A DNA stretch of 64,000 nt, from contig CAZXFH010000002.1 of the NCBI GenBank assembly GCA_964640055.1, positions 58,104-122,103 of the forward strand. The letters are read 5' to 3'. Source of the DNA: CAZXFH01 sp964640055 (GTDB taxonomy: Bacteria; Fidelibacterota; UBA2242; JAFGTP01). This document shows positions 45,027-54,390 of the stretch, piece after piece. The position numbers were made by a program, and so were the translations under genes. The notes under the pieces are model-generated. The model searched no databases, had not been told where the DNA came from, and saw only the letters and a program-made list of their open reading frames with translations. Position 1 is the first letter of the stretch. Every line of letters starts with the position of its first letter.

Positions 45027-47072
45027 CTGAGGTTTTGTAAGTATGTTTTGTTTTTAGTTGTAATGATATCGTTCTCTTTGGTAGCCCCGATCTGGGTATC
45101 ACTGGATGGGGAAGAGGGACAATTACCCGCCGGTAAAGTGATCTCTGCCAGTAGTGATGTTACGGTGCTGTCATTTTCATTAGCGGGATTTTATTATGAG
45201 CCGGTCGCCGTATCGGGTGCGGTATATTGCCAGACCGATGTACCGACATTAACGCGACTAACCCGTAAAGGATTTCCTGCTTTCCCTAAATTTGCTGAAA
45301 GTATCATTATTTCCGATCGGCAGAGCGTGTCTTACGAGATACTGTCAGCGGAATGGGAAACCCTTGATCTGCCAACCCCCTTAACTTCCAAGGGCGTCTT
45401 GCCGCATAGTGTGGATCCGGAAAATATAGCCTATCATTTCGCATCCTCGGTTTATGAAGACCAAGAAAGCTTTCCACAGCAACTGATAGAGCTGGGAACA
45501 CCCTATATACTGCGTGATTTTCGCGGCTTGGTTGTTCAGTTTGTTCCCTTTCGCTATTTACCACAAACAGGGCAAGTGCAGGTTTATAAAGAATTGATTA
45601 TAAAGATTCAATCTACCGGCGCAACCGGTAAGAATATTAAAACCTCCTCTCGGGAATTATCTAAGACACCAGTCGATTTTAATAAAATATATACCTCCCA
45701 TTTTTTAAATTATGTGCCACTGTATGGTAATAAATATTCCCCCATTTCTGAACTTGGTCGCTTAATCATTATTGCCCATGATGATTTACTGAATACTTTG
45801 GATGAATTTGTAACCTGGAAGATCCAGAGCGGAATTGTGACGGAATTGGTGGCGCTTTCCGATATTGGTACCACTGCCTCAGCAATAAAAAATTATCTTG
45901 CCGGCATGTATAACAGCTCTGAAAGCCTTAGTTTTATCATTCTGGCAGGCGATGCAGATCAAATCCCCACGATTCAAGCCAGTTCACCTTCCGATGCTTC
46001 TTATGCTTTATTAGAAGGGGATGATCATTATGCGGATGCCTTTGTATCGCGTATTGCAGCCCAATCGGCAGCCGATGTCCAAACCCAGTTAAGTAAATTT
46101 ATAAACTACGGTCAAAATCCTCAGATAGGAGCCGCCTGGTATAGCCGGGGGGTGGGCATTGCCAGTTCCGAATCAGGAGGGACTGGTTTAACTGACTATG
46201 AGCGAGCTGATTTATTGCGGGATATGTTATTAAATTATAACTATACGGCTGTGGACCAGGTCTATGATCCCGGGGCTACAACAAGCCAGGCATTTACCAG
46301 TGTCAATGCGGGATGCTCAATAATAAATTATATCGGACATGGGAGTGGCACCAGTTGGGTAACCACAGGCTTCAATATCAGCGATGTTAATTTGCTCGAT
46401 AACGGACAAAAACTGCCCTATATCCTGGATGTTTCCTGTTCCAACGGGGCCTTCACCGGTAGTGATGATTGTTTTGCGGAAGCCTGGCTTAAAGCGGGCA
46501 GTGTTACCGCTCCCAAAGGGGCTATTGCCATGTTTTCTTCATCAACTACTACCGCCTGGGTCCCGCCCTGTGTGATGCAGCATGAGGCTGTGGAATTAAT
46601 AACAACCGAACAGAAACATACTTTCGGCGGAATTGCTTTTCACGGAATCTATGCGGCTTTGGATCAATATCCGGGGTCTGATGGTATTGATCTCATGGAG
46701 CAGTACAACCTATTTGGTGATTGCAGTATGCAGATACGAACCGCGACGCCCGGTGCCCTGAGCGTAGTGCATGACTCGATTATTCTCATTGGCAGTCAAA
46801 CTGTGGATATTTCGGTTACCGGAACCGATGAAGCCTGTGTGGCATTAACCAAAAACGAGACAATATATGCCCGTGGAATGATTCCAGCGGGAACTCAGGT
46901 AAGTCTGCCACTGCAGACAGCAATAACAGCACTGGCAGAATTTACCTTAACCGTCAATGCTTATAATTGTGTCCCCTACAAGACAACGCTGGCTGCGATT
47001 GCACCGCAAGGCCCCCGGTTGGCTTTTGAGGGCTATACCATTCATGATACAGAGCAGGGCAATGGGAACTGA
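45027..47072 (+). CDS. Gingipain-like C25 cysteine peptidase, N-terminal part of a broken gene
   Basis: About 681 residues. GAGGAGG at 45011-45017 suggests a start at CTG 45027 (or ATC 45024), not the TTG at 45048: this adds LRFCKYV and restores a charged n-region before the signal LFLVVMISFSLVAP. Middle-late motifs YIGHGSGTSW (His) and DVSCSNGAF (Cys) are the gingipain catalytic dyad, with propeptide-like sequence before ADQIPTIQ. After EGYTIHDTEQGNGN a TGA ends the frame; QLDYG continues in the same frame past it, then the frame shifts at a G6 run (47085-47090) into the next open frame. The intact protein would be about 1370 residues. Confidence 0.8.
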   Translation: MRFCKYVLFLVVMISFSLVAPIWVSLDGEEGQLPAGKVISASSDVTVLSFSLAGFYYEPVAVSGAVYCQTDVPTLTRLTRKGFPAFPKFAESIIISDRQSVSYEILSAEWETLDLPTPLTSKGVLPHSVDPENIAYHFASSVYEDQESFPQQLIELGTPYILRDFRGLVVQFVPFRYLPQTGQVQVYKELIIKIQSTGATGKNIKTSSRELSKTPVDFNKIYTSHFLNYVPLYGNKYSPISELGRLIIIAHDDLLNTLDEFVTWKIQSGIVTELVALSDIGTTASAIKNYLAGMYNSSESLSFIILAGDADQIPTIQASSPSDASYALLEGDDHYADAFVSRIAAQSAADVQTQLSKFINYGQNPQIGAAWYSRGVGIASSESGGTGLTDYERADLLRDMLLNYNYTAVDQVYDPGATTSQAFTSVNAGCSIINYIGHGSGTSWVTTGFNISDVNLLDNGQKLPYILDVSCSNGAFTGSDDCFAEAWLKAGSVTAPKGAIAMFSSSTTTAWVPPCVMQHEAVELITTEQKHTFGGIAFHGIYAALDQYPGSDGIDLMEQYNLFGDCSMQIRTATPGALSVVHDSIILIGSQTVDISVTGTDEACVALTKNETIYARGMIPAGTQVSLPLQTAITALAEFTLTVNAYNCVPYKTTLAAIAPQGPRLAFEGYTIHDTEQGNGN

Positions 47073-47113
47073 CAGTTGGATTACGGGGGGAAACGATTAA
47101 CTTAAATATTGCA

Positions 47114-49159
47114 TTGAAAAATGTTGGCGCTGATGCAGCTCACCACCCTTGGGCACAGTTGACTTGTGAAGATCCATTAGTTGAAATTTTACAGGACTCA
47201 ACCCCTTATAATCCCGCGGATAGTAGTAAAATTATTCTTAACCAGAATTACTTTACTGTTTCTGTCGATACTGCCGCCCCTCACGGACATCCGGTTAAAT
47301 TTAAACTGAACGCCTTTGCCAATGATTCCCTGAACTGGCTAAACAGCTTCTATATTACCGTCAATGCACCCCAGATCGATATTTTGGATTATGATATCAT
47401 TGTTCTGGGTGGGGATGGTGATGAGGTCTTTGACCCGGGGGAATCGGCAAAAGTTATTCCTTCCCTGATTAATCAGGGTGGCACCAATGCGGAGAATACA
47501 TTGGGCAGTTTAATAACGGCTGATCAATACACCAGTATTCAGGACAGCTATAGCGATTTTGGGTTAATATTTGCCGATGGTGGTACCGTAAACAATCAGA
47601 ATGATCCCTTTCTGATTAAGGCATTACCGGAAACACCCCTGGGCTATCAAATTCCTTTCGAATTGAAAATTGAAGAGCAAAATGGTTATACAACGCAATT
47701 GTCTTTTGAGATCATTGTTGGCTTCCCGGAAATTCTGCTCTGGGATAAGGATAGAAATCAAAATAGTGGACCGGTAATGCATCATTTGCTCAGGGATAGT
47801 TTAAATAAATCAGTTGACTATATAACCGATGGTCTGCCGACGGCAGATCTCGAATTTTATCAGGCGATTTTTGTGTTTCTGGGAGTATCACCGGATAGTT
47901 ATCAATTGCCAGAGGAAGAGGCTGTCCAGCTGGTCAATTTTCTTAACCAGGGTGGGCGTATCTATATGGAAGGCGGGGAAACTTGGTATTATGATTCCCC
48001 GACCAGCTTGCATGTTTATTTCAATATTAATGGAGTCGGTGACGGGGGTGGCGATACTCAGCAGATCCAAGGCTATCCGGGCAGTTATGCCGCGGGTTTG
48101 CATTACAGCTATAATGGAGATAATAAATGGATGGATCGCTTAAGTCCTGAGTTCCCTGCCATGACGGTCTTCACTAATCAGGAACCTGCTTATGTGAATA
48201 CGGTAGCCCATGCCGCCGATGGATATAAAACCATTGGTGCCAGCTTTGAATTCGGAGGTTTGGTCGATGGGGGTGACTCCAGTAACAAAACCTTTCTTTT
48301 AAAGAAAATGTTAGAATTTTTTGAGATCGGCGCTCATGCTCAGGGATTGTGTGCTGACTTCCTGAAAGGTAATCCTGATAATAATCTGGATATTAATGTT
48401 TTGGATGTGGTTAAAACTGTGCAAGGCATTCTGGGGACAGCCACGTTGGATACCTGTCAGAAATGGGCGACAGACCTGAATGAGGATAGTACCGTCAGTA
48501 TTTTGGATATTGTGCCCCTGGTGGAGATGATTCTAAATCTGAACAGTCGAAAATTAACCAAGCGCAACGACTGTCCGGCCACTGCTGTAGAATTGATCCA
48601 AAAAGACAATATAATTACTCTGGATATGGACGGTAACATGGCGGCTTTTAACATGGTGCTGAAAAAAACACAGGAAAAACCACTTAAATTGACTCCTTTA
48701 CAGGGATTAAATACCATGGAATGGATGACGGCCGAAACAGATGATGGCATCAAATTAGTGGCTTACAGCAGTCATGGTAACCGCTTAGCAGAACTATGTG
48801 ATCTGTTGGTTACTAACCAGCCTGTTGAAATTGGGGAGGCTGTTTTTGCCAATAGTCTGGGTAATGGGGTCACCGTAACGGAAAATCTACAGGCCGATGA
48901 CTTTAGCCTGGCAAATAATTTTCCTAATCCCTTTAACCCGGTTACCACAATTCCATTTTCAATTACTTCTCGGGGGAGGGTTACGCTCTCTGTTTATAAT
49001 TTGAACAGCCAGTTGATCACGCAATTGGTTGACCGGGAGTTAACCGCGGGCTATCACTCGATTCGATGGGAGGCAGGGCATCATTCCAGTGGTATTTATT
49101 TTTATGTATTAAAGAAGGAAACAGAAATTCTTAAAAGGAAAATGATCTTATTGAAATAG
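47114..49159 (+). CDS. C-terminal part of the broken C25 peptidase gene, with dockerin-like repeat and type IX sorting domain
   Basis: 681 residues from a TTG; in this frame coding sequence extends back to about 47090 (ETINLNIALKNVG, a CARDB-type motif). Contents: Ig-like modules, an alpha/beta domain (ILLWDKDRNQNSGPVMHHLL... GGRIYMEGGETWYY), a duplicated calcium-loop segment NPDNNLDINVLDVVKTVQGIL / DLNEDSTVSILDIVPLVEMIL resembling dockerin type I near residues 417-475, and the sorting domain FPNPFNPVTTIPFS to KMILLK. There is no signal peptide, so alone it would not be exported. It belongs with the preceding protease. Confidence 0.8.
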   Translation: MKNVGADAAHHPWAQLTCEDPLVEILQDSTPYNPADSSKIILNQNYFTVSVDTAAPHGHPVKFKLNAFANDSLNWLNSFYITVNAPQIDILDYDIIVLGGDGDEVFDPGESAKVIPSLINQGGTNAENTLGSLITADQYTSIQDSYSDFGLIFADGGTVNNQNDPFLIKALPETPLGYQIPFELKIEEQNGYTTQLSFEIIVGFPEILLWDKDRNQNSGPVMHHLLRDSLNKSVDYITDGLPTADLEFYQAIFVFLGVSPDSYQLPEEEAVQLVNFLNQGGRIYMEGGETWYYDSPTSLHVYFNINGVGDGGGDTQQIQGYPGSYAAGLHYSYNGDNKWMDRLSPEFPAMTVFTNQEPAYVNTVAHAADGYKTIGASFEFGGLVDGGDSSNKTFLLKKMLEFFEIGAHAQGLCADFLKGNPDNNLDINVLDVVKTVQGILGTATLDTCQKWATDLNEDSTVSILDIVPLVEMILNLNSRKLTKRNDCPATAVELIQKDNIITLDMDGNMAAFNMVLKKTQEKPLKLTPLQGLNTMEWMTAETDDGIKLVAYSSHGNRLAELCDLLVTNQPVEIGEAVFANSLGNGVTVTENLQADDFSLANNFPNPFNPVTTIPFSITSRGRVTLSVYNLNSQLITQLVDRELTAGYHSIRWEAGHHSSGIYFYVLKKETEILKRKMILLK

Positions 49160-49309
49160 TCCGGTAATGACAGTATTGTTAAGTCCCAAATAAAACAGAA
49201 TGCGCAAACAAGATTTAGTAAAAATTTAAGGAAATTTATGTCTTATTCTTATAAATTTGGGCGTTGATATGGCGATTGAGCGGCACAAAAATAAAGGAGA
49301 CCAAATTAG

Positions 49310-50629
49310 ATGAATTTACGGACTTTCAAAAATGGGGTCCATCCCCCCGAAAATAAAGTCTTGTCAGAAAAGCAGACAATTGAAAGCCTGCCTCTTTCCA
49401 AAGAGGTCTTTATCCCGCTGAACCAGCACATCGGAGCTCCCTGTAAACCTGTGGTTGAGAAGCGTGATGAAGTGAAAACCGGACAGGTGATCGGGGAAAG
49501 AGACGGCTTTGTTTCCAGTCAGGTACATGCCACGGTTTCCGGTAAAATAAAGGCGATTGATACCTTCATGCATCCTTTGGGAATCCCGGCTAAAATGATC
49601 CAGATTACCAGTGATGGTAAAGATAATTGGGTCACCGGGAAGCCATCGGATAAAGAGTGGTCAGAACTTGATACCGATGAAATCATTAAACGGATCTCGG
49701 CTGCCGGTATTGTGGGATTGGGAGGCGCTGCCTTTCCGACCCAGGTCAAATTAAGCCCCCCTAAAGATAAGCCGATCGACACCTTTATTTTAAACGGTTG
49801 TGAATGTGAACCCTATTTAACTGCTGATTACCGCATGATGTTGGAACAAACTGATGAAATGATCACGGGTATGCGCATCATTATGCAAGTATTATCCGTG
49901 GAACAGGGCATGATCGGTATCGAGAGTAACAAACCCGATGCCATTAAAAAATTAATGCAAGCGACAGCAGCCCATGATGATATTTCCGTGATACCTTTAA
50001 AAGTGAAATATCCTCAAGGCGCAGAAAAAATGTTAATCAAAGCCGTACTGAACCGGGCCGTTCCGGCAGGTGGCTTACCGATGGATGTCGGGGTCGTGGT
50101 CAATAATGTGGGCACGGCTATTGCAATTGCTGGTGCCGTTGAGAAAAAGAAACCACTGGTCCAGCGGGTCGTAACGGTTACCGGTGAGGGTATTCAACAT
50201 CCTAAGAATCTAATGATTCGTATCGGTACCCCTTTCCAGGATGTTATTGATTTTTGTGGTGGGCTTACCCATAATGCAAATCGGGTGATTATGGGCGGTC
50301 CCATGATGGGACTGACCCAGGACAGTTTGGCGGTTCCGGTCATCAAAGCCACCAGCGGAATATTATGTTTAACCGATCAGACCCCAATCAGTACTCCCGA
50401 ATTTGCCTGTATACAATGCGGTAATTGTGTCCACCACTGTCCCCTGAACTTATTACCCACCCGCATTGCCAGAGCGGTGGAATACGAAAAGTATATCATG
50501 GCTGAGGAACTCGGGGCACTTAACTGTATCGAATGCGGTTGTTGTGCTTTTATCTGTCCCTCCAATATTCCCCTGGTGCAACGCATCCGTATCGGCAAAT
50601 TGCGTATTAATGAAATGAATAAAGGTTAG
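49310..50629 (+). CDS. rnfC: Rnf complex subunit C (RnfC)
   Basis: 439 residues. GVHPPENK opening, Gly-rich NADH/FMN region GIVGLGGAAFPTQVKL, NGCECEPYLTADYRMM, and two C-terminal ferredoxin motifs CIQCGNCVHHCP and CIECGCCAFICP. RnfC is the NAD-binding subunit of the ferredoxin:NAD+ oxidoreductase that pumps Na+ or H+. AAAGGAGACC is its ribosome binding site. It starts a six-gene cluster in the clostridial order C-D-G-E-A-B. Complete. Confidence 0.96.
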   Translation: MNLRTFKNGVHPPENKVLSEKQTIESLPLSKEVFIPLNQHIGAPCKPVVEKRDEVKTGQVIGERDGFVSSQVHATVSGKIKAIDTFMHPLGIPAKMIQITSDGKDNWVTGKPSDKEWSELDTDEIIKRISAAGIVGLGGAAFPTQVKLSPPKDKPIDTFILNGCECEPYLTADYRMMLEQTDEMITGMRIIMQVLSVEQGMIGIESNKPDAIKKLMQATAAHDDISVIPLKVKYPQGAEKMLIKAVLNRAVPAGGLPMDVGVVVNNVGTAIAIAGAVEKKKPLVQRVVTVTGEGIQHPKNLMIRIGTPFQDVIDFCGGLTHNANRVIMGGPMMGLTQDSLAVPVIKATSGILCLTDQTPISTPEFACIQCGNCVHHCPLNLLPTRIARAVEYEKYIMAEELGALNCIECGCCAFICPSNIPLVQRIRIGKLRINEMNKG

Positions 50630-50631
50630 TA

Positions 50632-51642
50632 ATGGTAGCAAAAAATTCGCCGCCGGCGAAAAAATCCAAGAAACAAGCAGAAGCCGCACAAAGTTCTCAA
50701 AAGAAGTCGCCTTTGATTGTTGCCCCTTCACCCCATCTGGATAATCAGGAAAATGTCCGCAATATTATGCAATCCGTTAATCTGGCACTGGTTCCGGCGA
50801 TTGCTTTTTCTGTCTATTACTTCGGATGGGATTCACTTTTAATGATTCTGACGTCAGTGGTCTTCTGTATCTTAAGTGAAGTGGTGGTTAACAAAATACG
50901 TAATCGCAAATTCAATGAGGGCAGCGCGGTGGTTACAGGTATCTTATTAGCCCTGACTTTACCCCCGGGACTCTCGCTGGGATTCGTAGCCCTAGGTGCT
51001 GTTTTTGCCATTATCGTAGGTAAAGAAATTTTTGGTGGTTTGGGATATAATATTTTTAACCCCGCGCTGTTAGGCCGTGCTTTCTTACAGGCCAGCTTTC
51101 CCGTGCGTATGACTACCTGGGAGGCACCTAAAACCCTGGAGGCGATCACTACAGCTACTCCACTGGGAGGCATGAAGTTTGAACAACAGGTGACCCCGTA
51201 TTTTGATTTGCTTATTGGTAATATCGGTGGATCTTTGGGTGAGACTTGTGCCCTGGCTCTGATTGTGGGGGGCGTCTATTTATTGGTGCGTCAGCATGCT
51301 GATTGGCGCATACCAGCAGGTTATTTAGGCTCTGTATTCGTCTTAGGCGGGCTTTTTTGGCTTTTTAATCCCATTTATCCTGACCCAATATTTCATCTCT
51401 TCTCGGGCGGTCTGATGCTGGGTGCCTTTTTTATGGCCACTGATATGGTAACCTCGCCGGTAACCCCTAAAGGGGCCTGGATTTTCGGAATTGGAGCGGG
51501 TGTTATTTTAATTATCATCCGGCTATACGGCGGTTTACCGGAGGGGGTAATGTACTCGATTTTACTGATGAATGCTTTCACACCCTTAATTAATCGTTAT
51601 ACACGTCCGAAGTTTTTCGGGGAGGTAAAAAAGAATGCATAA
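50632..51642 (+). CDS. rnfD: Rnf complex subunit D (RnfD)
   Basis: 336 residues. A charged Lys-rich N-terminus, SPHLDNQENVRNIM, then multiple membrane helices (GYNIFNPALLGRAFLQ, YPDPIFHLFSGGLMLGAFFMATDMVTSPVTPKG). RnfD carries covalent FMN on a Thr within an ApbE motif Dxx(S/T)GA(T/S); here the site reads EAITTATPL (about residues 168-176), which keeps the Thr but replaces Asp by Glu and Gly by Thr. It starts 2 bases after rnfC and overlaps rnfG by 8. Confidence 0.95.
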   Translation: MVAKNSPPAKKSKKQAEAAQSSQKKSPLIVAPSPHLDNQENVRNIMQSVNLALVPAIAFSVYYFGWDSLLMILTSVVFCILSEVVVNKIRNRKFNEGSAVVTGILLALTLPPGLSLGFVALGAVFAIIVGKEIFGGLGYNIFNPALLGRAFLQASFPVRMTTWEAPKTLEAITTATPLGGMKFEQQVTPYFDLLIGNIGGSLGETCALALIVGGVYLLVRQHADWRIPAGYLGSVFVLGGLFWLFNPIYPDPIFHLFSGGLMLGAFFMATDMVTSPVTPKGAWIFGIGAGVILIIIRLYGGLPEGVMYSILLMNAFTPLINRYTRPKFFGEVKKNA

Positions 51643-52225
51643 ATCTTACAAATTGATTTTAGTATTAACCTGCACAACCATTTTATCCGGATTTGTTCTC
51701 TCCGGTATTAATATGCTGACCAAATCGGAGATAGAGGAGCATCAGGAGCAAGTACTCAAAGAAGCTATCAATAAGGTCTTACCTGATATCTATTGTTATG
51801 AAGAAAAAACGATCGGAGATAAAATATTTTATATCGGGAAAGATTTACAGGGCAATCCCAAGAATGTGGCTTTTAAAGCTGTAGGGAATGGCTACCAGAG
51901 TAAGATTGCTATTTTGATTGGCATGGATTTGGAAATGGATTCAATTTTGGCAATCAAAATTTTACAACAAATGGAAACACCGGGATTAGGGACCAAGATT
52001 GCCAGCGATCCCAACAGTGATAATCCCCAATGGTTTGCGCATCAATTTAAAAAATTGCCGGCCGGAGAGCCGATTTCTCTGGTAAAAAAGCAGGAAGCCA
52101 ATAAATCTGCAGGCGAAGTACAGGCGATTACCGGGGCTACGATTTCATCCAAGGCCGTGGTTGATATCATTAATGCGGCCATTCAGGAACATCGCGAAGT
52201 CTTTTTAGAATGTCAAAAATCATAA
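51635..52225 (+). CDS. rnfG: Rnf complex subunit G (RnfG)
   Basis: 196 residues with one N-terminal membrane helix (LILVLTCTTILSGFVLSGI) and an FMN-binding domain. QAITGATISSKAV (about 164-176) is the flavinylation motif whose Thr receives FMN from ApbE, the gene found at the end of this cluster. METPGLGTKIA is also typical. Periplasmic side electron carrier of Rnf. Confidence 0.95.
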   Translation: MHKSYKLILVLTCTTILSGFVLSGINMLTKSEIEEHQEQVLKEAINKVLPDIYCYEEKTIGDKIFYIGKDLQGNPKNVAFKAVGNGYQSKIAILIGMDLEMDSILAIKILQQMETPGLGTKIASDPNSDNPQWFAHQFKKLPAGEPISLVKKQEANKSAGEVQAITGATISSKAVVDIINAAIQEHREVFLECQKS

Positions 52226-52237
52226 AGGGTTGTTAAC

Positions 52238-52855
52238 ATGCCAAAAACCGACCTTAGTTTAATAAAAGAATTCACCAAAGGATTATGGAAAGACAATCCG
52301 GTTTTGGTGATGCTCCTGGGATTATGTCCCACCCTGGCAGTCACTAACTCGGCTATTAATGGGTTTGCCATGGGGCTGGCAGTGGTGTTTACCTTAACCT
52401 GCTCCAGTACGTTGATTTCTCTGGCCCGCAAAATTATACCCAAGGAAGTTCGCATTCCGACCTTTATTGTGGTGATTGCCACTTTTGTAACTGTTGCTGA
52501 CCGTTCGCTGGCAGCTTATTTTCCGGATATCAGTAAAGCCCTGGGACCCTTCGTGCCATTGATCGTGGTCAACTGCATGATTTTGGGACGCCAGGAAGCC
52601 TTTGCGTCCAAAAACAAAGTCGGACGCTCTATTATCGACGCCCTGGGAATGAGTGTCGGATTTACCCTGACATTGACTTTTCTGGGAGGAATACGTGAAT
52701 TACTGGGAGGAGGCACCTTATTTGCCGTGCAGATTATGCCGGAGAACTTTGTACCTTGGCTGGTCATGGCTTTGCCGCCGGGTGCTTTTCTGATCTTGGG
52801 CTTTATGATCGGGGCGGCTAACTGGATCAATGCTAAGCAGCGGAGTACATCATGA
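52238..52855 (+). CDS. rnfE: Rnf complex subunit E (RnfE)
   Basis: 205 residues, integral membrane Rnf-Nqr family. NPVLVMLLGLCPTLAVT and IVVNCMILGR place the two Cys that, together with those of RnfA, hold an iron-sulfur centre within the membrane. IRELLGGGTLF is the conserved loop. It overlaps rnfA by 4 bases (ATGA). Confidence 0.95.
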   Translation: MPKTDLSLIKEFTKGLWKDNPVLVMLLGLCPTLAVTNSAINGFAMGLAVVFTLTCSSTLISLARKIIPKEVRIPTFIVVIATFVTVADRSLAAYFPDISKALGPFVPLIVVNCMILGRQEAFASKNKVGRSIIDALGMSVGFTLTLTFLGGIRELLGGGTLFAVQIMPENFVPWLVMALPPGAFLILGFMIGAANWINAKQRSTS

Positions 52856-53424
52856 ATTTATTCGTTGTCTTTATATCGGCAGCTGTCGTTAATAATTATG
52901 TTTTAATGCAATTTTTAGGACTGTGTCCCTTTGTAGGGGTCTCAAAAAAATTAGGACCTTCCCTCAGCATGGGCATGGCAACCACTTTTGTAATGACTAT
53001 GACCGCCGCAGTTACCTGGTTGATCTACTATTATATCCTGGTTCCTTTTGATTTGAAATACCTACAGATTGTATCTTTTATTTTAGTGATCGCTTCACTG
53101 GTGCAGCTGGTGGAAATGTTTGTGCGGAAAGTTAGTAAACCGCTCTATGATGCTCTGGGTATTTATTTACCCTTAATCACTACCAATTGTGCCATTATGG
53201 GACTGGCTCTGTTCATGGTGATTAACCAGTACGATTTTATTGAAGGCATTGTGTTCGCCTTGGGAGCCGGAGTTGGCTTCACTTTGGCAATTGTATTAAT
53301 GGCCGGTATCCGTGAAGAATTGGAGATGGCAGATATTCCGGAACCTTTTAAAGGGGGTGCCCTGACCATGATTATCGCCGGCTGTTTAGCATTGACATTT
53401 ATGGGATTTGTCGGATTAATTTAA
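52852..53424 (+). CDS. rnfA: Rnf complex subunit A (RnfA)
   Basis: 190 residues, opening VNNYVLMQFLGLCPFVGVS and TTNCAIMGLALF, the paired Cys motifs of the A subunit; IREELEMADIPEPFKG is conserved in RnfA. Membrane partner of RnfE. Translation is coupled to rnfE. Confidence 0.95.
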   Translation: MNLFVVFISAAVVNNYVLMQFLGLCPFVGVSKKLGPSLSMGMATTFVMTMTAAVTWLIYYYILVPFDLKYLQIVSFILVIASLVQLVEMFVRKVSKPLYDALGIYLPLITTNCAIMGLALFMVINQYDFIEGIVFALGAGVGFTLAIVLMAGIREELEMADIPEPFKGGALTMIIAGCLALTFMGFVGLI

Positions 53425-53479
53425 AGTATTAATTGAAGTATTTTATAAACCGGAATCGAGCAGTAGGAGTGTAGCATAT

Positions 53480-54298
53480 ATGAATTATATACCTTTTCTG
53501 CAAGCGGTAATAAGTATGGGTGGTATAGGGTTGATCTTTGCCCTGCTATTGATGTTGGCCAATAAGAAATTGAAAGTGGAAGAGGATCCGCGTATTGAAA
53601 ACGTGGAAGAGTGGTTACCGGGGGCCAACTGTGGTGCCTGCGGTTACCCCGGTTGTGCGGCCTGTGCGGAAGCCTTAGTAAATCAGGATGTGGGAATTGA
53701 TATATGTCCGGTTGCCGGTGAAGAGGCTAAAGTAAAAATATCTGAAATTCTAGGCCTTGAATTGGAAAAGGGGACGCGCCAGGTAGCGGTTCTTTTTTGT
53801 CAGGGTCGTAATGTCAAAGTCAAACAAAACGCTACATATGTTGGGATCGAAACCTGCCAGGCGGCTACTTTTGCCAATGGTGGTGAACGGGCCTGCAGCT
53901 ACGGATGTATTGGAAAGGGTGACTGTGTAACTGTATGTCCTTTTGATGCCATTCATATGGAATCTCAGGGGTTACCGGTAATAGATCGCCGGAAATGTAC
54001 CGGCTGTGGAAATTGTGTGGATGCCTGTCCGAGGAACATCATTGAGTTACATCCGGTTGACCGACATGTCTTTGTCCTTTGTAAAAATAAAGAGAAGGGT
54101 AAATTTGCCCGAAAAGTGTGTCAAGCGGCCTGTATTGCCTGTAAAATCTGTGAAAAAGCCGATGAATCCGGCGGATTTATAATTACTGATAATCTGGCAG
54201 TAGTCGATCATGAAAAGTATGATCAGAAATACGCATTGCCAACTGATAAATGTCCCAATGACTGTATTGTACTGGTCGGGGAAAAGAATGAAACTTAA
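53480..54298 (+). CDS. rnfB: Rnf complex subunit B (RnfB)
   Basis: 272 residues. An N-terminal membrane helix, then the 4Fe-4S domain GANCGACGYPGCAACAEAL...CP, followed by CSYGCIGKGDCVTVCP, CTGCGNCVDACP and a further cysteine-rich end (CQAACIACKIC). RnfB receives electrons from reduced ferredoxin. GTAGGAGTG precedes the ATG. It lies 55 bases after rnfA and is the last rnf gene. Confidence 0.95.
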   Translation: MNYIPFLQAVISMGGIGLIFALLLMLANKKLKVEEDPRIENVEEWLPGANCGACGYPGCAACAEALVNQDVGIDICPVAGEEAKVKISEILGLELEKGTRQVAVLFCQGRNVKVKQNATYVGIETCQAATFANGGERACSYGCIGKGDCVTVCPFDAIHMESQGLPVIDRRKCTGCGNCVDACPRNIIELHPVDRHVFVLCKNKEKGKFARKVCQAACIACKICEKADESGGFIITDNLAVVDHEKYDQKYALPTDKCPNDCIVLVGEKNET

Positions 54299-54390
54299 AT
54301 TTCAGTAAATACTGGATGATTGGTTGAATGGTTGGAGATTTTCATACATTTTATTTTAAATCATAATTTTATACGGTCTAAATAAAAAAG

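Noticed and set aside
47070..47072. TGA in the C25 protease as a second selenocysteine codon
   Set aside because: The position falls in a GNGNGQLDYGE-type linker with no redox motif, and a frameshift follows within 20 bases, so damage or sequencing error is more likely.
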